Assembly (NCBI GenBank): GCA_045532255.1
Contig: JAZSFO010000080.1
Location: forward strand, 1-7,399
Source: RGIG8748 sp045532255
GTDB lineage: Bacteria; Bacillota; Clostridia; UMGS1810
Reading direction: 5' to 3'
DNA: 7,399 bases
How positions within the stretch are numbered: position 1 is the first letter of the stretch; each line of letters opens with the position of its first letter. Both the position numbers and the translations under genes were made by a program. Below are positions 1-6,800 of the stretch, piece by piece. The notes under the pieces are model-generated. The model worked only from the letters and a program-made list of their open reading frames with translations, did no database searches and had not been told where the DNA came from.

Positions 1-43
1 AATTTTTGCACACAAAAAAAAGACCTTTTTATCAGCACTCAAT

Positions 44-72
44 ATGATACCATAGCAACACATAAAAGTCAA
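44..72 (-). promoter_or_regulatory. Sigma-A-type promoter with extended -10, reading out of the left edge
   Basis: On the minus strand there is a -35 box TTGACT (67-72, 5 of 6 consensus), a 17-bp spacer and a -10 box TATCAT (44-49, 5 of 6). A TG dinucleotide one base before the -10 box makes it an extended -10. Transcription would start near position 37 and run off the window. It lies about 70 bp beyond the terminator of the secreted-protein gene, so it most likely drives a separate downstream gene that cannot be seen here. Confidence 0.6.
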
Positions 73-142
73 GCAATTTTTTCAAATTTGTTAAATATAT
101 ATTGTTTTTGTTTTTACAAATCGAGGTATGCCTATTTTACCC

Positions 143-176
143 AAAAAGACTGCCTCGCTAAAATAGAGAGGCAGTC
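143..176 (-). terminator. Intrinsic terminator of the secreted-protein gene
   Basis: A perfect 9-bp inverted repeat (arms GACTGCCTC at 148-156 and GAGGCAGTC at 168-176) extends by two more pairs after one mismatch and closes on a 5-nt loop. On the minus strand the hairpin is followed directly by five U residues (complement of 143-147). It sits about 35 bp past the stop codon at 212. The layout is that of a classic Rho-independent terminator for the gene to its right. Confidence 0.88.
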
Positions 177-211
177 CTATGACTTGGAGTTTATTTGATT
201 TTAATCTATGA

Positions 212-1402
212 TTATTCAAATGTGAAGCCTAATTGTTCTGCGGTTCTGGCAGCGGCTTTGCCCAGAGGAATCAACTCATTATTAACTTCCCATAAAGTAA
301 AGACCTTAGCTTCTGTAAATTTAACACCTTCATCAAAATACACATGTATTAAACTATCATCAACAGTACTAATTTCCTCGTCAGCGACCGCTACCATCTT
401 ATCGCCATCATACAATGCGATGATAACCCTCCGGGTTACAACAGCCATTCCTTGTGTGGCTCCAATTTTTGCACCTACTTTTCTGTTTTCTACTTCGCAC
501 TGTGATTTATCTGCATAACTTTTAGATTCAGTATCATCAAATGGATATGCAAAAACATTTGTCACATATGCCTCGGCAAGAGAGTCATTTCCTGTAGCAT
601 CCTTAAAGCCTTCAGGGACAGTAATGGTTGTTCTTCCTGCAATACCGGTAATCTTTACTTTGTTTGCATTGTTTGCATCAACAGCTATTATTGGAGTACC
701 ATGCTGTGCAGTAACTGTAATACCCTCTGCACTGGTTATAGGCTTATTAAATACAATTGATATGCATGTGGGGTTAACTGTATTATCTTCAATACCGACA
801 ACAGCAAAAGAATGCTCTTCGCCTTTAACGGGTGTAAACTTAATATAATCCATTTCATATGCATTGAATATATTTTGATTTGTTGTGCGTATTTCAATGG
901 TATTGTTCCCTGCATTTAACGGAATGTTTGTTCCAATGTATCGCTTTATTGAGGTCGGGTCATTTTCACCGCCAATTGTATACAGTTCTTTTCCTTCGTC
1001 TGTGTTTGTGTCAGCTACGAGAGTGCCACCAACGTAAACAGAGATTTCGCTTTTGCTACTCTTGTCGCTGGCTACGAATTCAATATTGTAATTTTGTGCA
1101 GCAGGAGCAACTACATTAAATGTGTGTGTTAAGTTAGATCTTTCCCAACCTATAGAATACAAATAACCGTTACTTGCTTTTTCCTCTGGCCACCAGTTTT
1201 TGGCAGGAGATACCAAAGCAAACTCAGGAATTTTATCCTCAGTGGGCTGTCCATCAAACCCAAAGAAAAACCACTCCATTTCAATGGTTGTAGCATCTTC
1301 AGCACTTAATGTCCATGTTTGGCCTTCCGCCATAGCAGGAACCATCATGCACGATACTGCGAGTACAACTGAAATGAGGACTAACAATACTTTCTTTGTC
1401 AA
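212..1402 (-). CDS. Secreted protein: CBM6/35-like module, Ig-like domain and C-terminal beta domain
   Basis: This is an exported protein with no recognisable catalytic domain. Numbering is from the upstream ATG at 1411 (399 residues). The start chosen here is the TTG at codon 4 (396 residues), because the GAAAGG ribosome binding site abuts the ATG with no spacing but lies 9 nt from the TTG. A signal peptide covers residues 4-28 (Lys-Lys, hydrophobic core, AMA/EG cleavage). Cys21 also fits a loose lipobox, so a lipoprotein is possible. Residues 33-195 resemble a CBM6/CBM35-type beta-sandwich: SAEDA near the start, NGYLYSIGWERSN, a G-N-N-T-I-E-I strand and a closing EMDYIKFTP. Residues 198-292 resemble an SbsA/SwmB Ig-like domain (SIVFNKPI, then FKDATGNDSLAEAY). 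Residues 320-385 match the general look of a terminal domain common in clostridial secreted enzymes (IIALYDGDKMVAV, later LWEVNNELIPL). There is no SLH, dockerin, sortase motif or C-terminal membrane helix. A role in glycan binding is inferred. The domain calls are by eye. Confidence 0.85.
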   Translation of the reverse strand: MTKKVLLVLISVVLAVSCMMVPAMAEGQTWTLSAEDATTIEMEWFFFGFDGQPTEDKIPEFALVSPAKNWWPEEKASNGYLYSIGWERSNLTHTFNVVAPAAQNYNIEFVASDKSSKSEISVYVGGTLVADTNTDEGKELYTIGGENDPTSIKRYIGTNIPLNAGNNTIEIRTTNQNIFNAYEMDYIKFTPVKGEEHSFAVVGIEDNTVNPTCISIVFNKPITSAEGITVTAQHGTPIIAVDANNANKVKITGIAGRTTITVPEGFKDATGNDSLAEAYVTNVFAYPFDDTESKSYADKSQCEVENRKVGAKIGATQGMAVVTRRVIIALYDGDKMVAVADEEISTVDDSLIHVYFDEGVKFTEAKVFTLWEVNNELIPLGKAAARTAEQLGFTFE

Positions 1403-1411
1403 TGTAATCAT

Positions 1412-1417
1412 CCTTTC
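1412..1417 (-). promoter_or_regulatory. Ribosome binding site that decides the secreted-protein start
   Basis: The minus strand reads GAAAGG immediately followed by ATG (1411). Zero spacing is too short for initiation at that ATG. The next in-frame start is TTG at 1402-1400, 9 nt downstream, which is a normal spacing. No other purine-rich site is visible in the 30 nt upstream. The start is therefore probably the TTG, giving a signal peptide beginning Met-Thr-Lys-Lys. Confidence 0.55.
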
Positions 1418-1431
1418 GTGTGTTTATGTAC

Positions 1432-1452
1432 GCTTGCGTGTTTTAAGCAAGC
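1432..1452. repeat. Small inverted repeat in the secreted-protein leader
   Basis: The arms GCTTGC (1432-1437) and GCAAGC (1447-1452) form a 6-bp stem with a 9-nt loop, ending about 14 nt before the ribosome binding site on the minus strand. It has no U-tract, so it is not a terminator. It could be a minor leader structure or a protein-binding site, or chance. Confidence 0.35.
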
Positions 1453-1471
1453 AATACTTTGTCTTATGTAT

Positions 1472-1500
1472 ATTAAATCATAATTTCAACAAAAACGCAA
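1472..1500 (-). promoter_or_regulatory. Candidate proximal promoter of the secreted-protein gene
   Basis: The minus strand has a -35-like TTGCGT (1495-1500, 3 of 6), a 17-bp spacer and a -10 box TTTAAT (1472-1477, 5 of 6). It would give a leader of about 65 nt. The -35 box is poor, so this is weaker evidence than the upstream promoter at 1662-1690. The two may both act, or this one may need an activator. Confidence 0.3.
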
Positions 1501-1522
1501 AACTAAAACGACTATTCTGTTT

Positions 1523-1539
1523 TGACAATGTTTTTGTCA
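1523..1539. promoter_or_regulatory. Operator-like palindrome TGACAA-N5-TTGTCA
   Basis: A perfect 6-bp inverted repeat with a 5-bp spacer, 17 bp in all, which is a typical size for a dimeric repressor site. It lies between the distal promoter (1662-1690) and the proximal candidate (1472-1500), about 120 bp upstream of the coding start. I cannot assign it to a regulator family. Confidence 0.4.
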
Positions 1540-1563
1540 CTTATACACAACCCATTGACATAC

Positions 1564-1599
1564 TATTGCTTTTGCAATAATAATATAACAAGGCTTGTT
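1564..1599. repeat. Two adjacent short palindromes in the secreted-protein leader
   Basis: TATTGC-TTTT-GCAATA (1564-1579) is a perfect 6-bp inverted repeat with a 4-nt loop, and two further pairs follow a mismatch. AACAAGGCTTGTT (1587-1599) is a perfect 13-bp palindrome with a single central base. In the RNA made from the distal promoter both could fold as small hairpins. In DNA they could be binding sites. Neither has a U-tract on the minus strand. Confidence 0.4.
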
Positions 1600-1661
1600 T
1601 GAAATCAACCGAGAAAATTCTGCGGTTTTTGCGACATAATATGCAGTAAAAACATATAACT

Positions 1662-1690
1662 ATTGTCCCATAAAATTACTTTATTGTCAA
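1662..1690 (-). promoter_or_regulatory. Distal promoter of the secreted-protein gene
   Basis: The minus strand has a perfect TTGACA -35 box (1685-1690), a 17-bp spacer and a GACAAT -10 box (1662-1667, 4 of 6). The predicted start is near 1655. This leaves an untranslated leader of about 250 nt before the coding start, unusually long for a clostridial gene and holding three palindromes. It is the best sigma-A-type match in this spacer. Confidence 0.55.
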
Positions 1691-1850
1691 TATTTTTATG
1701 TACATTTTCTTAAAATTTACAGAATTAATTCTATATTTTTGCATTTTTCTATTTTTATTGCCAATTATTTACTCCGTCCTCAACCACCATCAAAAATTCC
1801 ATTATTCAATTTTGACCCCAACTATTGACAAAGAGCCTTAAATAAATGAC
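1691..1850. other. AT-rich non-coding spacer
   Basis: This part of the 490-bp spacer between the VanW-type gene and the secreted-protein gene has no credible coding region: the longest minus-strand ATG frame noticed, near 1790, is 11 codons without a ribosome binding site. It holds runs of T and A and a less AT-rich patch at about 1770-1800. I see no further promoter, RNA gene or repeat that I can support in it. Confidence 0.5.
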
Positions 1851-1876
1851 TATGGGAGGAGCAAGCCCCTCCCCTA
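1851..1876 (-). terminator. CUUG-capped hairpin, probable weak terminator of the VanW-type gene
   Basis: On minus-strand RNA, GGGAGGGG pairs with CUCCUCCC around a CUUG tetraloop, an exceptionally stable loop type. One pair is G-U (1867/1860), which would be an A-C mismatch on the plus strand, so the structure favours minus-strand RNA. The sequence after it is only moderately U-rich (AUAGUCAUUUAUUU), so termination is probably incomplete. It begins about 27 bp past the stop at 1903. Confidence 0.45.
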
Positions 1877-1882
1877 CATTAT

Positions 1883-1913
1883 CAATTATCAATTTTCAAT
1901 TTTCAATTTTCAA
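1883..1913. repeat. 7-bp tandem repeat (CAATTTT) overlapping the stop codon of the VanW-type gene
   Basis: One CAATTAT unit (1883-1889), three CAATTTT units (1890-1910) and a partial CAA unit are directly adjacent. The array crosses the 3' end of the VanW-type gene: the TGA stop (1903-1905) and the codons for the final Glu-Asn lie inside it. AT-rich short tandem units next to GC-rich hairpins also occur as dispersed intergenic repeats in some clostridia. That link is inference. Confidence 0.7.
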
Positions 1914-3648
1914 CTTCCTCTTCGGGATGCACGATTTCCGTATTTATATCGGTCTCGGGAAGAACCTCTTCCGTTTTCTGTTCTTCGGTCAGAGCTGTAT
2001 CTCCGCTATCTTGTACCTCGGGTGTAACTTCCGACGGTTCATCCGTAACCTCCTCTTCAGGCGGTGTCTCGTTAAGCTCGGGGAGCTTATCCTCTTTTTT
2101 GGTGCCTATGGCTACTTCTGCCGCCACAGGCTGATATCTGCTCTTTGATTCTTTTCTTTTGTCATATATTTTGCCGTCTTTTTTGTATACACGGTAGCTT
2201 TGGTAAACCGAGCCGTTGGAACCGGGGGTTACGAGCTTGGTCTCGCCCTCGGGCAGGGTATCGTCCTCTGTATTTGTTGTTCCGTATGCAATTGAAGATA
2301 CAAATTCCGAAACAAAATCAACAGTATAATCCATCTCCGATGTTCCCACAATAGAGATTGTAAGGGTTGTTCCCTCGGTCTTTGCCCTGATGCTTATTGG
2401 ATAGGGTTTGTTATTTTCAAAAACATAGTCTATTGTCCCGTACGAGACCGTTGCATCCCTTCCAAGAGGCACATAGCTTACGGGAATTGAGTGGTTTACT
2501 CTTGTTACTGTCTTTAAGTCAGCCATTACAACCGCATTATATAGTGTTGAGGATACCTGACAAATTCCTCCGCCTATGCCGTCTACGACCTTGGTTCCGA
2601 CATATACATGGGCACTCTTAAAGCCTGCGGCTTCTGTTCTCGGTCCCACAACCTTGTTATACGAAAAACGCTCTCCCGGATTTACCACATATCCGTCAAT
2701 TTTTGATGCGGCAAGAGCTATATTTAGACATCTGTTGGCAGAGCTTCCACTATATGATGTGGAATACTTTGCCATAATCTTGTTAACATATTTATCCTCC
2801 AGATAGCTTGCTGTTATCTTGGGGTAGCTTATCCTTGCAGGAATGGTATAAGGCTCTGTGCTGTCCTTATTTTCGTTATATATTCTGCGTGCTTCTTCAA
2901 TATCAAGCTCAATTCCCACAACCTCGGGTTCAATATGATAAGTGTCGCCGTCCTTTGTATAGGTGGCATCCTTTGGCTCTCTTACATAGGTTTTTGCAAA
3001 TTCCTCAAATGTCGGATTTTCGGGTTTGTACTTTGTAAGTTCAAGTCTGATTATTCCGTCTGCCTTGAGGTCTCCAAGCTCTCGCGAAATTTCCTCTCTT
3101 GCCTTTGCCATATCGGGAACAGTTCCTTCTATGGAATTGGTTACAACAATTGAATCCTTACCGATTTCCACATTCATCGGCGAGGGGTCGGTTATTTTTG
3201 AACCAAGATGTTCTCCAAGGCAAAGAAGAAGCTTATCTTCGTTAAAACTCACTTCCACGGGAAGCTCTATTTCGCCTTTTGATGCCTTTTTGATATCTTC
3301 TTTATTCTTCTTACTATCCTTGCCTCTTCCGATTTGGTAAGCGTTTTTTACAGTTTTTTCTATATCCAAAGAGAGTTCTATCTGCGGGGCATCAAGGCTT
3401 ATGCTCTCCCCCTCACATTCAAACCTCAAAACCATATCCTTTGAAAATTCCTTGTATCCTGAGAGTGCCTTTTGTGCTTCGCTCGGTGTCATTTCCCCAA
3501 GCTCTACACCGCTTACCCTTACTCCGTCTGCTATTACTCCCTCTCTCAGCTTATATCCTCTTCCAAATACAAGGTATCCCAGAGTGAGAATAATCAAAAC
3601 TGAAATTATTATTAGTGCTATCCTATGCTTTATAACAAATGCCTTCAT
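1903..3648 (-). CDS. VanW-family membrane-anchored protein with G5-like domain and acidic tail
   Basis: A 581-residue envelope protein of the VanW/YoaR type, whose biochemical role is not established; related proteins are linked to the cell wall. Residues 1-9 are basic, followed by one membrane helix (10-28), giving a cytoplasmic N-terminus and an extracellular body. Residues 38-135 and roughly 155-272 resemble the two peptidoglycan-binding-4-like repeats usual in this family (GVRVSGVELGEMTPSEAQKAL at the first start). The VanW domain spans about 295-436: NPGERFSYNKVVGPRTEAAG, then GGGICQVSSTLYNA with Cys363, and NHSIPVSYVPLGRDATV with His386. Residues 440-516 look like a G5 domain (ETKLVTPGSNGSVYQSYRVYKKDGK). 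Residues 518-581 form a low-complexity tail rich in Glu, Pro and Thr. The ATG follows CAGGGGT, spaced 5-6 nt, a moderate ribosome binding site. The gene has its own promoter and a structured leader, and is separate from nifJ. The presence of VanW alone does not imply vancomycin resistance: no van ligase genes are here. Confidence 0.92.
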   Translation of the reverse strand: MKAFVIKHRIALIIISVLIILTLGYLVFGRGYKLREGVIADGVRVSGVELGEMTPSEAQKALSGYKEFSKDMVLRFECEGESISLDAPQIELSLDIEKTVKNAYQIGRGKDSKKNKEDIKKASKGEIELPVEVSFNEDKLLLCLGEHLGSKITDPSPMNVEIGKDSIVVTNSIEGTVPDMAKAREEISRELGDLKADGIIRLELTKYKPENPTFEEFAKTYVREPKDATYTKDGDTYHIEPEVVGIELDIEEARRIYNENKDSTEPYTIPARISYPKITASYLEDKYVNKIMAKYSTSYSGSSANRCLNIALAASKIDGYVVNPGERFSYNKVVGPRTEAAGFKSAHVYVGTKVVDGIGGGICQVSSTLYNAVVMADLKTVTRVNHSIPVSYVPLGRDATVSYGTIDYVFENNKPYPISIRAKTEGTTLTISIVGTSEMDYTVDFVSEFVSSIAYGTTNTEDDTLPEGETKLVTPGSNGSVYQSYRVYKKDGKIYDKRKESKSRYQPVAAEVAIGTKKEDKLPELNETPPEEEVTDEPSEVTPEVQDSGDTALTEEQKTEEVLPETDINTEIVHPEEEVEN

Positions 3649-3670
3649 TTATTACCCCTGCCTTATTATT

Positions 3671-3725
3671 CTTTGTGATGTGCAGTATAATCTTCGGCGG
3701 GAAAATTACACTGCACATCACAAAA
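3671..3725 (-). promoter_or_regulatory. 25-bp stem-loop at the 5' end of the VanW-type gene mRNA
   Basis: Bases 3701-3725 pair with 3671-3695 without a bulge and close on the 5-nt loop CCGCC when read as minus-strand RNA. Pairs 3710-3724 with 3672-3686 are 15 consecutive Watson-Crick pairs. The three imperfect positions (3725/3671, 3709/3687, 3704/3692) are all G-U on minus-strand RNA but A-C mismatches on the plus strand. The predicted transcription start (about 3729) lies only a few bases before the stem. It is not a terminator, because AAAGAAUAAUAAGG follows. A 5' mRNA-stabilising hairpin, a protein-binding element or a small RNA is possible. Confidence 0.7.
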
Positions 3726-3735
3726 GCCTTCTTTT

Positions 3736-3764
3736 ATTATAATACTCATAACATGCTTATACAA
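3736..3764 (-). promoter_or_regulatory. Promoter of the VanW-type gene
   Basis: The minus strand has a perfect TATAAT -10 box (3736-3741), a 17-bp spacer and a weak -35 box TTGTAT (3759-3764, first three bases matching). The predicted start near 3729 gives a leader of about 80 nt that opens with the long stem-loop. It lies just after the nifJ terminator, so the gene does not depend on read-through. Confidence 0.6.
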
Positions 3765-3785
3765 TTCTTTTAAAATAAAAAATGT

Positions 3786-3824
3786 TTTTTTGGCGGACTC
3801 AGAAATTCCGAGTCCGCCAAAAAA
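3786..3824 (-). terminator. Strong hairpin terminator after nifJ, possibly bidirectional
   Basis: A perfect 15-bp stem pairs 3786-3800 with 3810-3824 (core GGCGGACTC/GAGTCCGCC flanked by T6/A6) with a 9-nt loop. On the minus strand the A-tailed stem is followed by ACAUUUUUUAUUUU. On the plus strand it is followed by C, six Ts, then AATTTTT, so it could stop transcription both ways. It begins 16 bp past the nifJ stop codon. Confidence 0.85.
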
Positions 3825-3839
3825 CTTTTTTAATTTTTA

Positions 3840-6800
3840 TCAGTCGTTGTAAGCTTTTGCCATTCTCTTGTAGGTCTCGTATCTTTCCATGAGATCCTTT
3901 TCTGCCTTGGCAAATATCTGCTCTGCCATATCGGGATATGCCTTCTGGAGCATGAGGTAACGGTTTTCTCCCATGAGGAAGTCTATAACCTTGCCTGTGG
4001 GCTCCTTGGAATCGAGCTGGAAGGGATTCTTGCCTTCCTCTGCGAGTGTGGGATCATATCTCCAGAGATGCCAATAGCCTGTTTCTACAGCCTTCTTCTC
4101 TTCTGCAATAGAGTTTGCCATATTGCCCTTAGCCTTGATACCGTGGTTGATACAGGGAGCATATGCAATTACGAGTGAAGGACCATTGTATGCTTCTGCT
4201 TCTCTTATAGCCTTGAGAGCCTGTGCAGGATTTGCACCAAGAGCAATCTGTGCTACATATACATAACCGTATGTTGTACCGATCATTCCGAGGTCTTTCT
4301 TCTTAACCTTCTTACCTGAAGCTGCAAACTTAGCAACTGCACCTGTAGGTGTAGCCTTTGAAGACTGACCGCCTGTGTTGGAGTAAACTTCTGTATCCAC
4401 AACAAAGATGTTGATATCCTCGTTGGAAGCAATTACATGGTCAAGACCGCCGTAGCCGATATCATATGCCCAGCCGTCTCCGCCGAATACCCACTGTGAA
4501 CGCTTAACAAGGAAGTCTGTTCTGTCGGAGATTTCCTTTATAGCGGGGTTGGACATATCTGCATCCTTGATAAGAGCTTCTATATCCTTAGCTGCTGCCT
4601 TGGATGCTGCAGCATCGTTCATTCCTGCAATCCATGCCTTGAATGCATCTGCAAGCTCAGGCTTAACTATATCCATTACGGATTCCATTCTGTCTTTAAG
4701 AGTGTTTCTGATCTTGGAGTTAGCCTTAACCATACCGAGACCGAACTCAGCGTTGTCCTCAAAGAGGGAGTTTGCCCAAGCGGGACCCTTGCCCTCTGCA
4801 TTCTTTGAGTAAGGCATTGAGGGTGCGGAACCGCCCCAGATGGATGTACATCCTGTAGCATTGGCAACCATCATTCTGTCACCAAAGAGCTGTGTGATGA
4901 GCTTGATATAAGGTGTCTCACCGCAGCCTGCGCATGCGCCTGAGAATTCGAGCATGGGCTGTGCGAACTGTGAGTTCTTGATATTCTTAGCTATATCTAT
5001 TTCTTCCTGCTTGGAGGGGATTGTCATAGCAAATTCCCAGTTAGCAGTCTGATCGTACTGGCTGTCGATGGGGTTCATTTCGAGTGCATCCTTAGGACAT
5101 ACTTGAGCACAAACACCGCAACCGAGACAGTCAAGAACGGATACCTGCATACGATACTCTTTGCCTTCAAAGCCTGTTGCCTTGAGTGTATCAAAACCTG
5201 CAGGCTTGTTAGCTGCTTCGTCTTCTGTGAGAAGAACAGGTCTTATAGCAGCGTGAGGACATACGAGTGAACACTGGTTACACTGGATACACTTGTCCGC
5301 AATCCATGTGGGAACATTAACTGCAACACCTCTCTTTTCGTATGCGGATGTACCTGTTTCGAAAGTACCGTCCTCAATACCGTTGAATGTGCTTACAGGG
5401 AGCTTGTTACCGCGCTGTGCATTAACAGGGTCTACAATGTCCTTTATAAATGCAGGTCTGTTTGTATCTGCTGCTGTATCGTCCTTGGCATCCTTCCAGG
5501 AAGCGGGAACTTCTATCTTTGTGAGTGCTTCGATAGCGCCGTCAACTGCAGCGTAGTTCATGTTAACTATCTCGTCACCCTTCTTGCCGTAGGTCTTCTT
5601 GATAGCACCCTTGATGAGTGTAACTGCCTCGTCAAAATCAATAACCTGTGAGAGCTTGAAGAAAGCACTCTGTGTTACCATGTTTATTCTGTTGGGTCCA
5701 AGACCTACCTTAACTGCAACATCAACAGCATTGATTGTGTAGAATTTGATTTCGTTTTCTGCGAGGTATCTCTTAACATTTGCAGGAAGCTTTTCTTCCA
5801 GTTCATCGGGAGTCCATACGCAGTTTAAGAGGAATGTTCCGCCCTTCTTAAGGCCGTCTAATATGTCATACTGTGTAAGGTATGCAGGCTTGTGACATGC
5901 AATGTAGTCAGCCTCGTCGAGAAGATAAGTAGACTTAATCGGCTTCTTACCAAATCTAAGGTGAGACATTGTTACACCGCCGGACTTCTTGGAGTCGTAA
6001 TCAAAGTATGCCTGTGCATAAAGGTCTGTGTTGTCACCAATAATCTTGATAGCATCCTTGTTAGCACCAACTGTACCATCGGAACCGAATCCCCAGAACT
6101 TACATCTGGTTGTTCCCTCGGGAGCAGCGTTAACCTTAGCAGGAAGCTCAAGAGAAAGGTTGGTAACATCATCTACGATACCGATTGTAAAGCCATTCTT
6201 GGGTTCTGCCTTATCGAGATTGTTGAATACTGCAACAATCTGTGTAGGTGTAGTATCCTTGGAACCGAGACCGTAACGGCCGCCAACAATAACGGGAGAT
6301 TTAGCCTTGCCGTAGAAGAGGTTGCATACATCGAGGTAAAGGGGTTCGCCCAGTGATCCGGGTTCCTTTGTTCTGTCGAGAACTGCAATCTTCTCTACTG
6401 TTTCGGGGAGTACATCAAAGAAGTACTTCGCTGAGAAAGGTCTGTAAAGGTGAACTTTAATTACGCCGACCTTTTCGCCTGCTGCTGTTAAATAATCTAT
6501 TGTCTCTTCGATTGTTTCGCAAACAGAGCCCATAGCTATGATAACCTTGGTAGCGTCCTTAGCACCGTAGTAGGTGAAGGGAGCATAATCTCTGCCTGTA
6601 ATCTTGGAGATTTCTTTCATATAGTCTGCTACGATATCGGGAACTGCATCATAGAACTTGTTGGATGCTTCTCTGCCCTGGAAGTAGATATCGGAGTTCT
6701 GTGCAGTACCTCTGAGTACGGGGTGCTCAGGATTGAGTGCAGAATCCTTGAATGCCTTGATAGCATCGTAGTCTACAAGAGACTTGAGATCTTCGTAATC

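Noticed and set aside
1200..1580. 126-codon plus-strand frame crossing the start of the secreted-protein gene
   Set aside because: The translation looks like random antisense and AT-rich spacer sequence, with no domain and no ribosome binding site.
1555..1586. Plus-strand promoter with TTGACA at 1555-1560
   Set aside because: No acceptable -10 box lies at 16-18 bp spacing (TAATAT is at 20 bp), and there is no plus-strand gene to drive.
1605..1655. 16-residue leader peptide on the minus strand starting at the predicted transcription start of the distal promoter
   Set aside because: It has no Shine-Dalgarno site, would have to be leaderless, and shows no regulatory codon run or terminator/antiterminator structure.
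1403..1661. Known riboswitch such as a cyclic-di-GMP or purine class in the long leader
   Set aside because: None of the conserved core motifs I know could be matched; only short unrelated palindromes are visible.
1903..3648. Vancomycin resistance locus because of the VanW domain
   Set aside because: VanW-domain proteins are widespread in Clostridia, and no vanH, ligase, vanX or VanRS-like genes are in the window.
5892..6356. 154-codon open frame on the plus strand inside nifJ
   Set aside because: It is fully antisense to the strongly conserved nifJ coding region, with no ribosome binding site or recognisable domain; an open antisense frame is expected from nifJ's biased codon use.
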